From assembly GCF_036687315.1 (NCBI RefSeq), contig NZ_CP144683.1, forward strand, positions 3,170,001 to 3,234,000: DNA of 64,000 nucleotides. Direction: 5' to 3'. Numbering within the stretch: the stretch's first letter is position 1; every line of letters starts with the position of its first letter. Below, one piece after another: positions 36,521 to 45,276 of the stretch. Below the pieces are notes generated by a model that was not told the origin of the DNA, made no database searches, and saw nothing but the letters and a program-made list of their open reading frames with translations. The stretch is from Sphingopyxis sp. TUF1 (GTDB lineage Bacteria; Pseudomonadota; Alphaproteobacteria; Sphingomonadales; Sphingomonadaceae). The translations under genes and the position numbers were made by a program.

Positions 36521-36536
36521 TTGACGGGCGCGTCAA
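36521..36536. promoter_or_regulatory. Palindrome TTGACGGGCGCGTCAA in a divergent promoter
   Basis: A perfect inverted repeat (TTGACG, four bases, CGTCAA) lies in the 118-base gap between the divergent UDG-like gene and ETF-QO. It could be an operator for either. The half-site CGTCAA also occurs in the right arm of the operator at 6383-6402, but the spacing differs, so I do not claim the same regulator. Confidence 0.35.
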
Positions 36537-36618
36537 TTGGCGGGCATCGCATTTCGTGACAGAATGAGCGCCGGACACGATGAATGATCGGCGCGGGGAC
36601 GGCAGAAAGGTGATTGCG

Positions 36619-38274
36619 GTGAGCGAACGGGAATCGATGCCCTATGACGTGGTCATCGTCGGCGCAGGTCCGGCGGGACTTTCAGCGGCGATCCGCCTCA
36701 AACAACTGGCGAATGAAGCCGGCAGCGAACTGTCGGTCTGCATCCTTGAAAAAGGGTCCGAGGTTGGCGCGCACATCCTGTCGGGGGCGGTGATCGACCC
36801 CAAGTCGCTCGACGAACTGTTACCCGAATGGCGGACCATGGGCTGTCCGCTGGCCGAGGTTCCGGTCAATGACAACCAGCACTGGGTCTTGACCAAGACC
36901 AAGAAGATCGGGGTGCCACACTTCATCACCCCCGGCTTCATGCACAACAAGGGCACCTATACGGGCAGCCTCGGTAATCTTTGCCGCTGGCTGGCTGAGC
37001 AGGCCGAAGGGCTGGGTGTCGAAATCTTCCCGGGCTTTCCAGCCGCCGAAATCCTCTACAACGAAGATGGATCGGTCAAAGGCGTCGCGACGGGCGACAT
37101 GGGTGTCGCGCGCGACGGTAGCCACAAGGCCGACTATGCGCCCGGGCTCGAACTCCACGCCAAATATACCTTCTTTGCAGAGGGCGTGCGCGGTCACCTC
37201 ACCAAGATACTGAAGCCGCAATTCGCGCTCGACGCCGATTGCGAGCCGCAGGTCTATGGCCTTGGCGTCAAGGAGCTATGGGACATCGATCCTGAAAACC
37301 ACGCGCCGGGCCGGGTGATCCACACGCAGGGCTGGCCGCTCGACGAAAACGCCAATGGCGGCGGTTTTCTTTATCATCAGGCGAACGGTCAGGTGGCGCT
37401 GGGTTTCGTGACCTGGCTCAACTATCGCAATCCGCACATCTCCCCATTCCAGGAGATGCAAAAGTGGAAAACGCATCCCGAGATCGCGAAGATTTTGAAG
37501 GGCGGCAAGCGTGTTTCCTATGGCGCGCGCGCAATCAGCGACGGTGGCTATCAGTCGGTGCCGAAGCTGGCCTTCCCCGGCGGCGCATTGATCGGCGATA
37601 GCGCCGGGTTCCTCAACGTGCCGCGGATCAAGGGCACGCACACGTCGATGAAGTCGGGCATGATGGCGGCCGAGGCGGCGTTCGCGGCGGTGGCAGCGGG
37701 GCGGGGGAGCGATACGCTTGATGCCTATCAGGCCGCCTACGATAACAGCTGGGTCAAGAAGGAACTCAGCGTCGTGCGCAACGTCCTGCCGCTCGTCGAG
37801 AAATATGGCGATCTGGCGGGCACGATCTTGGCGGGTATCACCATGTGGGCCGAAACGCTCAAGATCAAAATGCCCTTCACGATGAAGCATCATCCGGACA
37901 ACGAAAGCCTGTACCGCGCGGACATGATGCCGAAACCCGACTATCCGAAACCCGACGGCGTGCTGACCTTCGACCGCCTTTCCTCGGTGTTCGTGTCGAA
38001 CACCAATCATGAGGAGGATCAGCCGGTTCACCTGCAGCTCAAGGACCCGTCGATCCCGGTCGAATATAATCTGCCGCTCTATGATGAGCCCGCGCAGCGT
38101 TATTGCCCGGCGGGCGTCTATGAGATCGTCGGCGAGGAAGAGGGCGATCCCAAATTCGTCATCAACGCGCAGAATTGCGTCCACTGCAAGACGTGCGACA
38201 TCAAGGATCCGACCCAGAACATCAACTGGGTTACCCCCGAAGGCGGCGGAGGCCCCAATTATCCGAACATGTAA
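36619..38274 (+). CDS. Electron transfer flavoprotein-ubiquinone oxidoreductase
   Basis: ETF-QO passes electrons from acyl-CoA dehydrogenases, through ETF, to ubiquinone in the inner membrane. About 551 residues: FAD-binding V-V-I-V-G-A-G-P-A-G-L-S-A, the membrane-associated quinone region with F-F-A-E-G-V-R-G-H-L, G-D-S-A-G-F-L-N-V, and a C-terminal [4Fe-4S] domain (Y-C-P-A-G-V-Y, N-C-V-H-C-K-T-C-D-I-K). I place the start at GTG 36619 because AGAAAGG lies eight bases before it; ATG 36580 would add 13 residues. It fits with the acyl-CoA ligase nearby in fatty-acid oxidation. Confidence 0.93.
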   Translation: MSERESMPYDVVIVGAGPAGLSAAIRLKQLANEAGSELSVCILEKGSEVGAHILSGAVIDPKSLDELLPEWRTMGCPLAEVPVNDNQHWVLTKTKKIGVPHFITPGFMHNKGTYTGSLGNLCRWLAEQAEGLGVEIFPGFPAAEILYNEDGSVKGVATGDMGVARDGSHKADYAPGLELHAKYTFFAEGVRGHLTKILKPQFALDADCEPQVYGLGVKELWDIDPENHAPGRVIHTQGWPLDENANGGGFLYHQANGQVALGFVTWLNYRNPHISPFQEMQKWKTHPEIAKILKGGKRVSYGARAISDGGYQSVPKLAFPGGALIGDSAGFLNVPRIKGTHTSMKSGMMAAEAAFAAVAAGRGSDTLDAYQAAYDNSWVKKELSVVRNVLPLVEKYGDLAGTILAGITMWAETLKIKMPFTMKHHPDNESLYRADMMPKPDYPKPDGVLTFDRLSSVFVSNTNHEEDQPVHLQLKDPSIPVEYNLPLYDEPAQRYCPAGVYEIVGEEEGDPKFVINAQNCVHCKTCDIKDPTQNINWVTPEGGGGPNYPNM

Positions 38275-38287
38275 GCCCGTCAGCCTG

Positions 38288-39922
38288 TTGATCGCTGCTG
38301 CGGCGGCCGTGGCGGCGGCGCCCGCTGGGGCGACCGATGGCGACGGCGCCGCGCTCAACGCTCTTGTCCGTGCGCGGCTTGCCGAGGAGGATGGAACGCC
38401 CGCGGTGGCGCTGTCGGCGCTCAACGAGGTGGCGATCCTTGCGCCCGGATTGCCGGGCGTGCACGGTCGGATGCTGGAGCAGGCGATCGCTGCCGGCGAT
38501 CTTGATGCCGCACGGAGCGCGGCGCAGCAACTCTGGAGCGCGGGTGATCATCGGTTCGATGCACAGCTTGTCCTGTTGGTCGATGCCATGCGCCGGTCGG
38601 ACTGGAAAGCCGCACGGTCCTATCTGGCAGGCCGGACCGACAAGGTTGGTGCCGATCCTATTTCGCGCCTGATCGTGCCGACGTTCCAGGCGTGGATCGA
38701 CGTCGGCGCGCGCGTCAAGCGACCCGAACGGCATCTGCTCGCCGCCGCAGGAGGGACGCGGCCCGAGCCCGCACTGATGCTGCAGGTTGTGCTGGTGCAG
38801 GCGGCGGCGCGGCGTACGGCGGAGGCGGCGGCGCTGGCCGACGACATCACACTGACCGACCGCACCAGCCAACTCGTCGGACTGCGCGCGGCGGCGACAC
38901 TTGATCGGGCAGGACAAGATGGTGCCGCCCAGCGCCTTCGCGGGCGGATCGCGCTGGCGGCGGGCGAGCGGGAAGACCCCATGCTCCTGCTGCCCGAACA
39001 GCCGCTCACAACCTCTCGGGAGGGAACCGCGCAGTGGCTCGGTGTGCTCGCCGACGGGCTTGCGCGCACGCCCAATGGCAGCACAAAGCTACCGCTGTTG
39101 TTCGCGCGCGCGGCGCATTGGCTGAACGATGCGGATTGGGCCGTGCGAGCTACGCTGGTCGAGACGCTCGTTCGCGACGGTCAGAATGACGCCGCCATGG
39201 CGCTTCTCGATGGGCTGCGCGGCAAGCTGCCCGCCGTGCTGGCGATGCGACAGGCCGAGCTGATTGCCGACAGCGGCAACCTGCCGGTCGGCCTCAATCG
39301 CGCCGAGGCCGCCGTCCGCGACGAGGCGCCGCGCGCCTTGCTGGTGCGCTTCGCCGATCTGGTGCGCAGGTCGGGCAATTCCAAGGCGGCGGCCGCGGCC
39401 TATGAACGGCTCGAAGCCGCGCTGGGCGAGGGCGACAGCGCGCTGCGCAGCAGCCTGTTGCTCGCGCGCGCCGAACTGCTGCTGCAAAGCGACGGATGGG
39501 ATAGCGCGGCGCCGCTGATCGAGCGCGCAGTGGCCTTGCAGCCCGACGACCCCGCCGTGCTCAATTTTGCGGGCTATTCGGCGCTCGAACGGCGCAAGGA
39601 TGTCGAACAGTCGCTTTCGCGGATCGAGGCGGCGTGGGCCAAGGCCCCACAAAATGCGAGCATCACCGACTCGCTCGGCTGGGCCTATTTCCTGACGGGA
39701 CGCACCGATGATGCGGTCGAGCTGCTCGAAAAGGCGCAGCGCGGCGAACCCGACAATGCGGTGATCGTCGAGCATCTGGGCGACGCCTATTGGCAGGCGG
39801 GGCAAAAGTTCCAGGCGCGATACAATTGGCGCGCAGCGGCGCTGCTCGCGGATGCCGAGATGGCGACGCGGATCGAGGCGAAGCTGCGCGACGGTCTGAC
39901 GCCGGCGACGGTCGCGCCATGA
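38288..39922 (+). CDS. Exported tetratricopeptide-repeat protein
   Basis: A protein of about 540 residues built of TPR-like helical repeats with an N-terminal signal-like stretch (L-L-I-A-A-A-A-A-V-A-A-A-P-A-G-A), so probably periplasmic. C-terminal repeats such as V-L-N-F-A-G-Y-S-A-L-E-R-R and S-L-G-W-A-Y-F-L-T-G-R are classical TPRs. The start is a problem. No ATG or GTG lies between the ETF-QO stop and the signal; TTG 38288 is the best candidate but leaves the signal without its basic head, whereas R-T-C-K just upstream would supply one. It overlaps ispE by four bases. The function is unknown; TPR proteins often scaffold envelope complexes. Confidence 0.8.
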   Translation: MIAAAAAVAAAPAGATDGDGAALNALVRARLAEEDGTPAVALSALNEVAILAPGLPGVHGRMLEQAIAAGDLDAARSAAQQLWSAGDHRFDAQLVLLVDAMRRSDWKAARSYLAGRTDKVGADPISRLIVPTFQAWIDVGARVKRPERHLLAAAGGTRPEPALMLQVVLVQAAARRTAEAAALADDITLTDRTSQLVGLRAAATLDRAGQDGAAQRLRGRIALAAGEREDPMLLLPEQPLTTSREGTAQWLGVLADGLARTPNGSTKLPLLFARAAHWLNDADWAVRATLVETLVRDGQNDAAMALLDGLRGKLPAVLAMRQAELIADSGNLPVGLNRAEAAVRDEAPRALLVRFADLVRRSGNSKAAAAAYERLEAALGEGDSALRSSLLLARAELLLQSDGWDSAAPLIERAVALQPDDPAVLNFAGYSALERRKDVEQSLSRIEAAWAKAPQNASITDSLGWAYFLTGRTDDAVELLEKAQRGEPDNAVIVEHLGDAYWQAGQKFQARYNWRAAALLADAEMATRIEAKLRDGLTPATVAP

Positions 39923-40761
39923 TGCACGAGACCGGCTGGGCCAAGATCAACCTCGCGCTCCACGTCCGCGCGCGGCGTGCCGACGGCTATCATGACATCG
40001 AAACGCTGTTTGCTTTTGTCGATGACGGCGATGCGATCCACGCCACGGTGTCCGAGGCCGATGCACTCGTCATCGACGGCGAGTTTGCCGAGGGCCTGAG
40101 CGCGGGCGGCGACAATCTGGTAATGCGCGTGCTGGCTCTGCTGCGTGCGCGTTATGGCGCTGACCGGGTGCCGCCGCTCACGGTGACGCTGAGCAAGCGG
40201 CTCCCCGTTGCGGCGGGGATTGGCGGCGGATCGGCGGATGCCGCGGCGATGGCGCGGCTGATCCGCACCCATTTCCTGCCCGAACTGGGCGACGCAACGC
40301 TCGCGCGGATCGTCAGCCCGCTCGGCGCCGATATTGCGGCGTGCGTGGCGAGCACGACCTGTCTCGGTATTGGCACCGGCGAGGAGTTGAGCCCGGTCGC
40401 CGGCTTACGGATTGAAGGCACGCCGGTGCTGCTCGTCAATCCGCGTCAGCCGGTCGCGACGGGGCCGGTCTTTGCCGCATGGGATGGCATCGATCGCGGA
40501 CCGCTGTACATCGGTGCTGACCACCGGGCGCAGCTGATTGGCGCCCGCAACGATTTGCAGCGCCCGGCGATCGCGGGATGCCCTGCGATCGCCGACGTGC
40601 TTCTCGAACTCGGTGCGCTGCGACCGTGGCTCGCGCGCATGTCGGGATCGGGAGCGACCTGTTTTGCGCTTTTCGATTCGGCGGCCGAGCGCGACGCGGC
40701 TGCAGCGGCGCTTCGTGAACGGCATCTGGATTGGTGGCTGATGGCGGGAGTTCTGCGATGA
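39919..40761 (+). CDS. ispE: 4-diphosphocytidyl-2-C-methyl-D-erythritol kinase
   Basis: IspE phosphorylates CDP-methylerythritol in the MEP isoprenoid pathway, 280 residues, GHMP kinase fold. It shows W-A-K-I-N-L-A-L-H-V, R-A-D-G-Y-H-D-I-E-T-L, the ATP loop P-V-A-A-G-I-G-G-G-S-A-D-A-A-A and the final M-S-G-S-G-A-T-C-F-A. The ATG overlaps the TPR stop and its own stop overlaps the next ATG, so TPR protein, ispE and the amidohydrolase form one tightly coupled unit. Confidence 0.96.
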   Translation: MMHETGWAKINLALHVRARRADGYHDIETLFAFVDDGDAIHATVSEADALVIDGEFAEGLSAGGDNLVMRVLALLRARYGADRVPPLTVTLSKRLPVAAGIGGGSADAAAMARLIRTHFLPELGDATLARIVSPLGADIAACVASTTCLGIGTGEELSPVAGLRIEGTPVLLVNPRQPVATGPVFAAWDGIDRGPLYIGADHRAQLIGARNDLQRPAIAGCPAIADVLLELGALRPWLARMSGSGATCFALFDSAAERDAAAAALRERHLDWWLMAGVLR

Positions 40762-41489
40762 GCGAAGCATGGGTCCAACTGGGCGAGCCGCGCGCGGGCG
40801 GAATCCTGCTGATCGGCGACCATGCCTCGGCGCATGTGCCACCTGACGTCGATCTCGGCATCGACTCTGCGCTGCTCGCCAACCACATCGCGATCGACAT
40901 CGGCGTCGCGGAGGTCGCGGCGTTGCTCGTCGAAAACGGCGCAGTCGGTGCGGCCATCCTCGGCGGCGTATCGCGGCTGGTCGTCGACCTTAACCGCGAG
41001 GAGGACGCGCCGGGCGTGTTGCCGATCGCAAGCGACGGCCATGCCGTGCCGGGCAATGCGCTGGACGATGCGGCGCGCGAGGCGCGGCTGGCGCGGTTCT
41101 TCCGGCCCTATCACGACCATATTGCGGCGACGATTGCGGCGCATCGGCCCGCGATGATCCTGTCGCTGCACAGCTTCACCCCGGCGCTTGCGGCGCATCC
41201 CGATCAGGCGCGCCCTTGGCATGTCGGCGTGCTCTATAATGAGGACGACCGCCTCGTCCCCGCCGCGATCGCCGCGCTGGAAGCCGAGGACATCATCGTC
41301 GGCGACCAGCAACCCTATTCGGGCAAGGCGCTCAACGCGACGATGAACCGTCATGCCGAAGCGAACAACATTCCCTATATCGGAATCGAGATGCGGCAGG
41401 ATCTGGTCGGCGACGCGGCGGGGCAGGCGCTGTTCGCCGAGCGACTGGCGCGCATGTGCCGGAAAGTGGCGTTGAACATCGGGGCTTAG
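40758..41489 (+). CDS. N-formylglutamate amidohydrolase family protein
   Basis: A 243-residue HutG-like zinc amidohydrolase. Family marks include D-H-A-S-A-H-V-P, the R-L-V-V-D-L-N-R-E-E-D-A-P-G block, S-L-H-S-F-T-P and the metal-site-containing H-A-E-A-N-N-I-P-Y-I-G-I-E-M-R. True HutG removes formate from N-formylglutamate in histidine breakdown, but no hut gene is near, so the substrate may differ. It overlaps ispE by four bases and is followed after 59 bases by ilvD. Confidence 0.88.
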   Translation: MSEAWVQLGEPRAGGILLIGDHASAHVPPDVDLGIDSALLANHIAIDIGVAEVAALLVENGAVGAAILGGVSRLVVDLNREEDAPGVLPIASDGHAVPGNALDDAAREARLARFFRPYHDHIAATIAAHRPAMILSLHSFTPALAAHPDQARPWHVGVLYNEDDRLVPAAIAALEAEDIIVGDQQPYSGKALNATMNRHAEANNIPYIGIEMRQDLVGDAAGQALFAERLARMCRKVALNIGA

Positions 41490-41548
41490 GCGTGTAGAGG
41501 CGCATTTCGCCGCTAATTTGCGAAACAAAATTATCAGGATTGAGTTAA

Positions 41549-43408
41549 ATGCCTTCTTATCGTTCGCGCACCACGACCCACGGCCGCAACATGGCCGGCG
41601 CCCGCGGCCTGTGGCGCGCAACGGGAATGAAGGACAGCGATTTCGGCAAGCCGATCATTGCGGTGGTCAACAGCTTCACCCAGTTCGTCCCCGGGCACGT
41701 CCATTTGAAGGATCTGGGCCAGATGGTTGCGCGCGAGATCGAGGCGGTGGGCGGCGTTGCCAAGGAATTCAACACCATCGCAGTCGATGACGGCATCGCG
41801 ATGGGGCACGACGGAATGCTCTATAGCCTGCCCAGCCGCGACCTGATCGCGGACTCGGTCGAATATATGGTCAATGCGCACTGCGCCGACGCGATGGTGT
41901 GCATCTCCAACTGCGACAAGATCACGCCAGGGATGCTGATGGCGGCGCTGCGCATCAACATTCCGGTGGTGTTCGTGTCGGGCGGGCCGATGGAGGCGGG
42001 CAAGGTCGTGCTGAAAGGCAAGGAGGTCGCGCTCGATCTGGTCGATGCGATGGTTGCCGCGGCCGACGAGAAATATAGCGACGAAGAGGTGCTCGCGATC
42101 GAGCAGGCGGCGTGCCCAACCTGCGGCAGCTGTTCGGGGATGTTCACCGCCAATTCGATGAACTGCCTGACCGAAGCATTGGGGCTGTCGCTGCCGGGCA
42201 ATGGCTCGACGCTCGCGACGCACGCCGACCGCAAGGAGCTGTTTCTGCGCGCGGGGCGGATCGTTGTCGAGATGTGTCGCCGCCATTATGAGGAAGGCGA
42301 CGACAGCGTCCTGCCGCGCAATATCGCGACATTCGAGGCGTTCGAAAATGCGATGAGCCTCGACATTGCGATGGGCGGATCGACCAACACGGTGCTGCAT
42401 CTGCTCGCAGCCGCCTTTGAAGCCGGGGTCGATTTCACCATGACCGACATCGACCGGCTGTCGCGCCGCGTACCGTGCCTGTCGAAAGTCGCCCCGGCGA
42501 AAAGCGACGTCCATATGGAGGATGTTCACCGCGCCGGCGGCATCATGGCGATCCTCGGCGAACTCGATCGCGCCGGACTGCTCCACGCGCACCTGCCGAC
42601 GGTACACAGCGCGACGATGGGCGACGCGCTCAACAAATGGGACATTTCGCGGACGAACGATCCCGAGGTGCAGAAATTCTTCATGGCCGCGCCGGGCGGC
42701 GTGCCGACGCAGACGGCGTTCAGCCAGGACCGGCGCTGGGACAGCCTCGATCTCGATCGCGAGGCCGGCGTGATCCGCTCGGCCGACCATGCGTTCAGCA
42801 AGGACGGCGGGCTGGCGGTGCTGAGCGGCAATATCGCGCTCGACGGCTGTATTGTGAAGACCGCGGGTGTCGATGAAAGCATCCTGAAATTCAGCGGCCC
42901 GGCCAAGGTGTTCGAGAGCCAGGACGCCGCGGTTGCGGGCATATTGACTGGGCAGGTCGAGGCGGGCGACGTCGTCGTCATCCGCTACGAAGGACCGAAG
43001 GGCGGGCCGGGGATGCAGGAAATGCTCTATCCGACGAGCTATCTGAAATCGAAAGGACTGGGCGCCGCCTGCGCGCTGATCACCGACGGGCGCTTTTCGG
43101 GCGGCACGTCGGGCCTGTCGATCGGCCATGTCTCGCCCGAGGCGGCCGAGGGCGGAACGATCGGACTGGTCGAAAATGGCGACCTCATCAACATCGACAT
43201 TCCTTCGCGTACGATCACGCTCGCGGTGGCCGAGAGCGTGCTCGCCGAACGCCGCGCCGCGATGGAGGCGAAGGGCGAGGCCGCCTGGCAACCCGCAAAG
43301 CCGCGGCCGCGCAAGGTTTCGGTAGCACTTCAGGCCTATGCCGCGATGACGACGAGCGCGGCGCGCGGCGCGGTGCGCGACCTGTCGCAGTTGAAGGGCA
43401 AAGGATGA
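41549..43408 (+). CDS. ilvD: Dihydroxy-acid dehydratase
   Basis: IlvD dehydrates dihydroxy-isovalerate and dihydroxy-methylvalerate in branched-chain amino-acid synthesis. The 619-residue Fe-S enzyme carries the cluster cysteines in [11 protein letters not shown] and [15 protein letters not shown], and the C-terminal [12 protein letters not shown]. The length marks the long [4Fe-4S] class (E. coli type). AGGATTGAG precedes the ATG. A small lipoprotein gene overlaps its stop. Confidence 0.97.
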   Translation: MPSYRSRTTTHGRNMAGARGLWRATGMKDSDFGKPIIAVVNSFTQFVPGHVHLKDLGQMVAREIEAVGGVAKEFNTIAVDDGIAMGHDGMLYSLPSRDLIADSVEYMVNAHCADAMVCISNCDKITPGMLMAALRINIPVVFVSGGPMEAGKVVLKGKEVALDLVDAMVAAADEKYSDEEVLAIEQAACPTCGSCSGMFTANSMNCLTEALGLSLPGNGSTLATHADRKELFLRAGRIVVEMCRRHYEEGDDSVLPRNIATFEAFENAMSLDIAMGGSTNTVLHLLAAAFEAGVDFTMTDIDRLSRRVPCLSKVAPAKSDVHMEDVHRAGGIMAILGELDRAGLLHAHLPTVHSATMGDALNKWDISRTNDPEVQKFFMAAPGGVPTQTAFSQDRRWDSLDLDREAGVIRSADHAFSKDGGLAVLSGNIALDGCIVKTAGVDESILKFSGPAKVFESQDAAVAGILTGQVEAGDVVVIRYEGPKGGPGMQEMLYPTSYLKSKGLGAACALITDGRFSGGTSGLSIGHVSPEAAEGGTIGLVENGDLINIDIPSRTITLAVAESVLAERRAAMEAKGEAAWQPAKPRPRKVSVALQAYAAMTTSAARGAVRDLSQLKGKG

Positions 43409-43770
43409 TTCGCAAACGCGGCGCGGTGCTGGTTCCATTGATGTTGCTGACCGCTTGCGGCGGCTCGCCGGGCGACGAGGCGGCTGACGCGGGCAAGGAG
43501 CGGATCGAATGCGCGCTCGAAGGCGCGAATGCCTTTGCGCGCAACTGCACCGTCGAGGAAATGAGCGGCGCGGATGGCGCCGTTCTGGTCGTTGGGCGCA
43601 GCGACGTCGGATACCGGCGCTTGCAGATCACGACCGACGGCCGCGGCGTCATCTCGGCCGACGGTGCCGAGCCCGCGACAGTGACGATCATTGGCGACAA
43701 GCTGATCGAAGTCGCGATCGGCGGCGACCGGTACCGCCTTCCGGCGAACACCGGCGGCGCGACTGAATAG
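43405..43770 (+). CDS. Small lipoprotein of unknown function
   Basis: A 121-residue putative lipoprotein, not recognised. It has a basic start M-I-R-K-R, a hydrophobic signal and the lipobox L-T-A-C with C followed by G-G-S. The mature part holds two further cysteines (E-C-A-L-E and N-C-T-V), which could form a disulfide, and beta-type segments ([19 protein letters not shown]). Its ATG overlaps the ilvD stop (ATGA), so it is expressed with ilvD although no metabolic link is evident. Confidence 0.8.
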   Translation: MIRKRGAVLVPLMLLTACGGSPGDEAADAGKERIECALEGANAFARNCTVEEMSGADGAVLVVGRSDVGYRRLQITTDGRGVISADGAEPATVTIIGDKLIEVAIGGDRYRLPANTGGATE

Positions 43771-43771
43771 C

Positions 43772-43849
43772 CGTCGTCCCCGCGAAGGCGGGGACCGCAG
43801 TCGGCCTTGCGCTGCGCCTCCAGCGGCCCCCGCCTTCGCGGGGGCGACG
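43772..43849. repeat. Family B palindromic repeat
   Basis: Left arm CGTCGTCCCCGCGAAGGCGG and right arm CCGCCTTCGCGGGGGCGACG, with a middle of about 38 bases containing CGGCCTTGCGCTGCGCCTCC. It separates the ilvD unit from the NAD(P)HX repair gene. Confidence 0.9.
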
Positions 43850-43920
43850 GTATTCCGATACCGAACCGTATAACGGCCTGCTTGGTTCTCACCGGCGTCG
43901 AAACGCGCTACGTCAGCATC

Positions 43921-45270
43921 ATGTCCGTTCCCGCCGACGCCCCCATCCTGACCGCCGACGCAATGCGCGCCGCCGAGACCGAATGCGTCGCGTCCGGCAC
44001 GCCGCTCAGCGACCTGATGGAGCGCGCGGGCGCAGCGGTGGCCGATACCGCGTGGCGCATGGCTGCGGGTGCGCCGATCCTGATCCTGTGCGGTCCCGGC
44101 AACAACGGCGGCGACGGCTATGTCGCGGCGCGCCGGCTGGCGGAGCGCGGCGCAGCGGTGCGCGTTGCGGCGCTGGCCGATCCGACGACCGACCTTGCGC
44201 GGGCTGCGCGGGGCGCGTGGACCGGACGAGTCGAAACGATCGACGCGGCGTTGGTGTCTGCACCGCTGATCGTCGATGCACTGTTCGGCGTCGGCCTGAC
44301 GCGGCCGATTGCCGACGATCTGGCGACCGCGCTGCAACGCCTGAACGGCCGCGTTCTCGCCGTCGACGTGCCGAGCGGAGTCGACAGCGATGGTGCGGCG
44401 AGCTGGACGCCTCCGCTAACGGCCGATGTCACGTTGGCGCTCGGCGCGCTGAAACCAGCGCATGTGCTGCTTCCGACGGCACCGTCATGCGGGCGCGTGC
44501 AGCTAGCGCCGATCGGGATTGCGGCCGACCGGATGATGCGCACACTTCCCCGGAGCCGTTCACAAAGGCCCGCCGCGACCGCGCACAAGTTCAGCCGCGG
44601 CATGGTGCTCGTCTTTGCCGGGCCGATGCGCGGCGCCGCCGGGCTGGCCGCTGCCGCCGCGCTACGCGCCGGGGCCGGCTATGTCGTGCTCGACGGCAGC
44701 GAATCGGCGCCGCTATCGGCCATCATCGTCGAAGGGGACGAGAAATTCGGCGAGCGGCTGGACGACCCGCGCGTCGGCGCGGTCGTGATCGGACCGGGCT
44801 TTCCGGCGGGCGAGGAATTACTGTTCGACGTCGAAGCGGCGCTCGATTCGGGCAAGCCGCTGGTGCTGGACGCCGCTGCGATCGACGCTGCTCTGCCTCG
44901 ATTGTCCGAAACACCGCGGGGGGCGATCCTGACTCCGCACGAAGGTGAATTCGCGCGCGCCTTTCCGCAAACTTGCGGCAGCAAGATCGAACGCGCCAAA
45001 GCCGCCGCCGCGCGGACGCAGGCGGTTGTCGTCTACAAGGGTGCCGACACAATCATCGCCGCGCCCGACGGCCGCGTTGTAGCAGCGTGGCCCGGAAGCC
45101 CGTGGCTCGCGACGGCGGGGACGGGCGATGTGCTCGCGGGTGCGTGCGGCGCGATGCTGGCGCGCGGTGGCGACGCCTTTGACGCCGCGGTTGCCGCAGT
45201 GGGCTGGCATATCGCGCAGGCGGCGCGTATAGGCCCCGGCCTTGTCGCCGACGATCTGGTCAGGAATTGA
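43921..45270 (+). CDS. nnr: Bifunctional NAD(P)H-hydrate epimerase / ADP-dependent dehydratase
   Basis: A 449-residue repair enzyme that converts damaged, hydrated NAD(P)H back to NAD(P)H. The N-terminal YjeF_N half epimerises the R/S hydrate (C-G-P-G-N-N-G-G-D-G-Y, then D-A-L-F-G-V-G-L-T-R). The C-terminal ribokinase-fold half dehydrates it with ADP (L-T-P-H-E-G-E-F, then the catalytic Asp in T-A-G-T-G-D-V-L-A-G). The start M-S-V-P-A-D-A is chosen by family start; a longer frame from 43807 lies in a repeat. It is followed after six bases by an RNA methyltransferase gene. Confidence 0.94.
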   Translation: MSVPADAPILTADAMRAAETECVASGTPLSDLMERAGAAVADTAWRMAAGAPILILCGPGNNGGDGYVAARRLAERGAAVRVAALADPTTDLARAARGAWTGRVETIDAALVSAPLIVDALFGVGLTRPIADDLATALQRLNGRVLAVDVPSGVDSDGAASWTPPLTADVTLALGALKPAHVLLPTAPSCGRVQLAPIGIAADRMMRTLPRSRSQRPAATAHKFSRGMVLVFAGPMRGAAGLAAAAALRAGAGYVVLDGSESAPLSAIIVEGDEKFGERLDDPRVGAVVIGPGFPAGEELLFDVEAALDSGKPLVLDAAAIDAALPRLSETPRGAILTPHEGEFARAFPQTCGSKIERAKAAAARTQAVVVYKGADTIIAAPDGRVVAAWPGSPWLATAGTGDVLAGACGAMLARGGDAFDAAVAAVGWHIAQAARIGPGLVADDLVRN

Positions 45271-45276
45271 GCCCTT

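Noticed and set aside
36619..38274. ETF-QO as a geranylgeranyl reductase or FixC
   Set aside because: The C-terminal four-cysteine Fe-S domain and the length fit ETF-QO, not the shorter FixC.
41534..43438. A 634-codon open frame opposite ilvD
   Set aside because: Antisense shadow of ilvD; no motif, His/Arg-rich.
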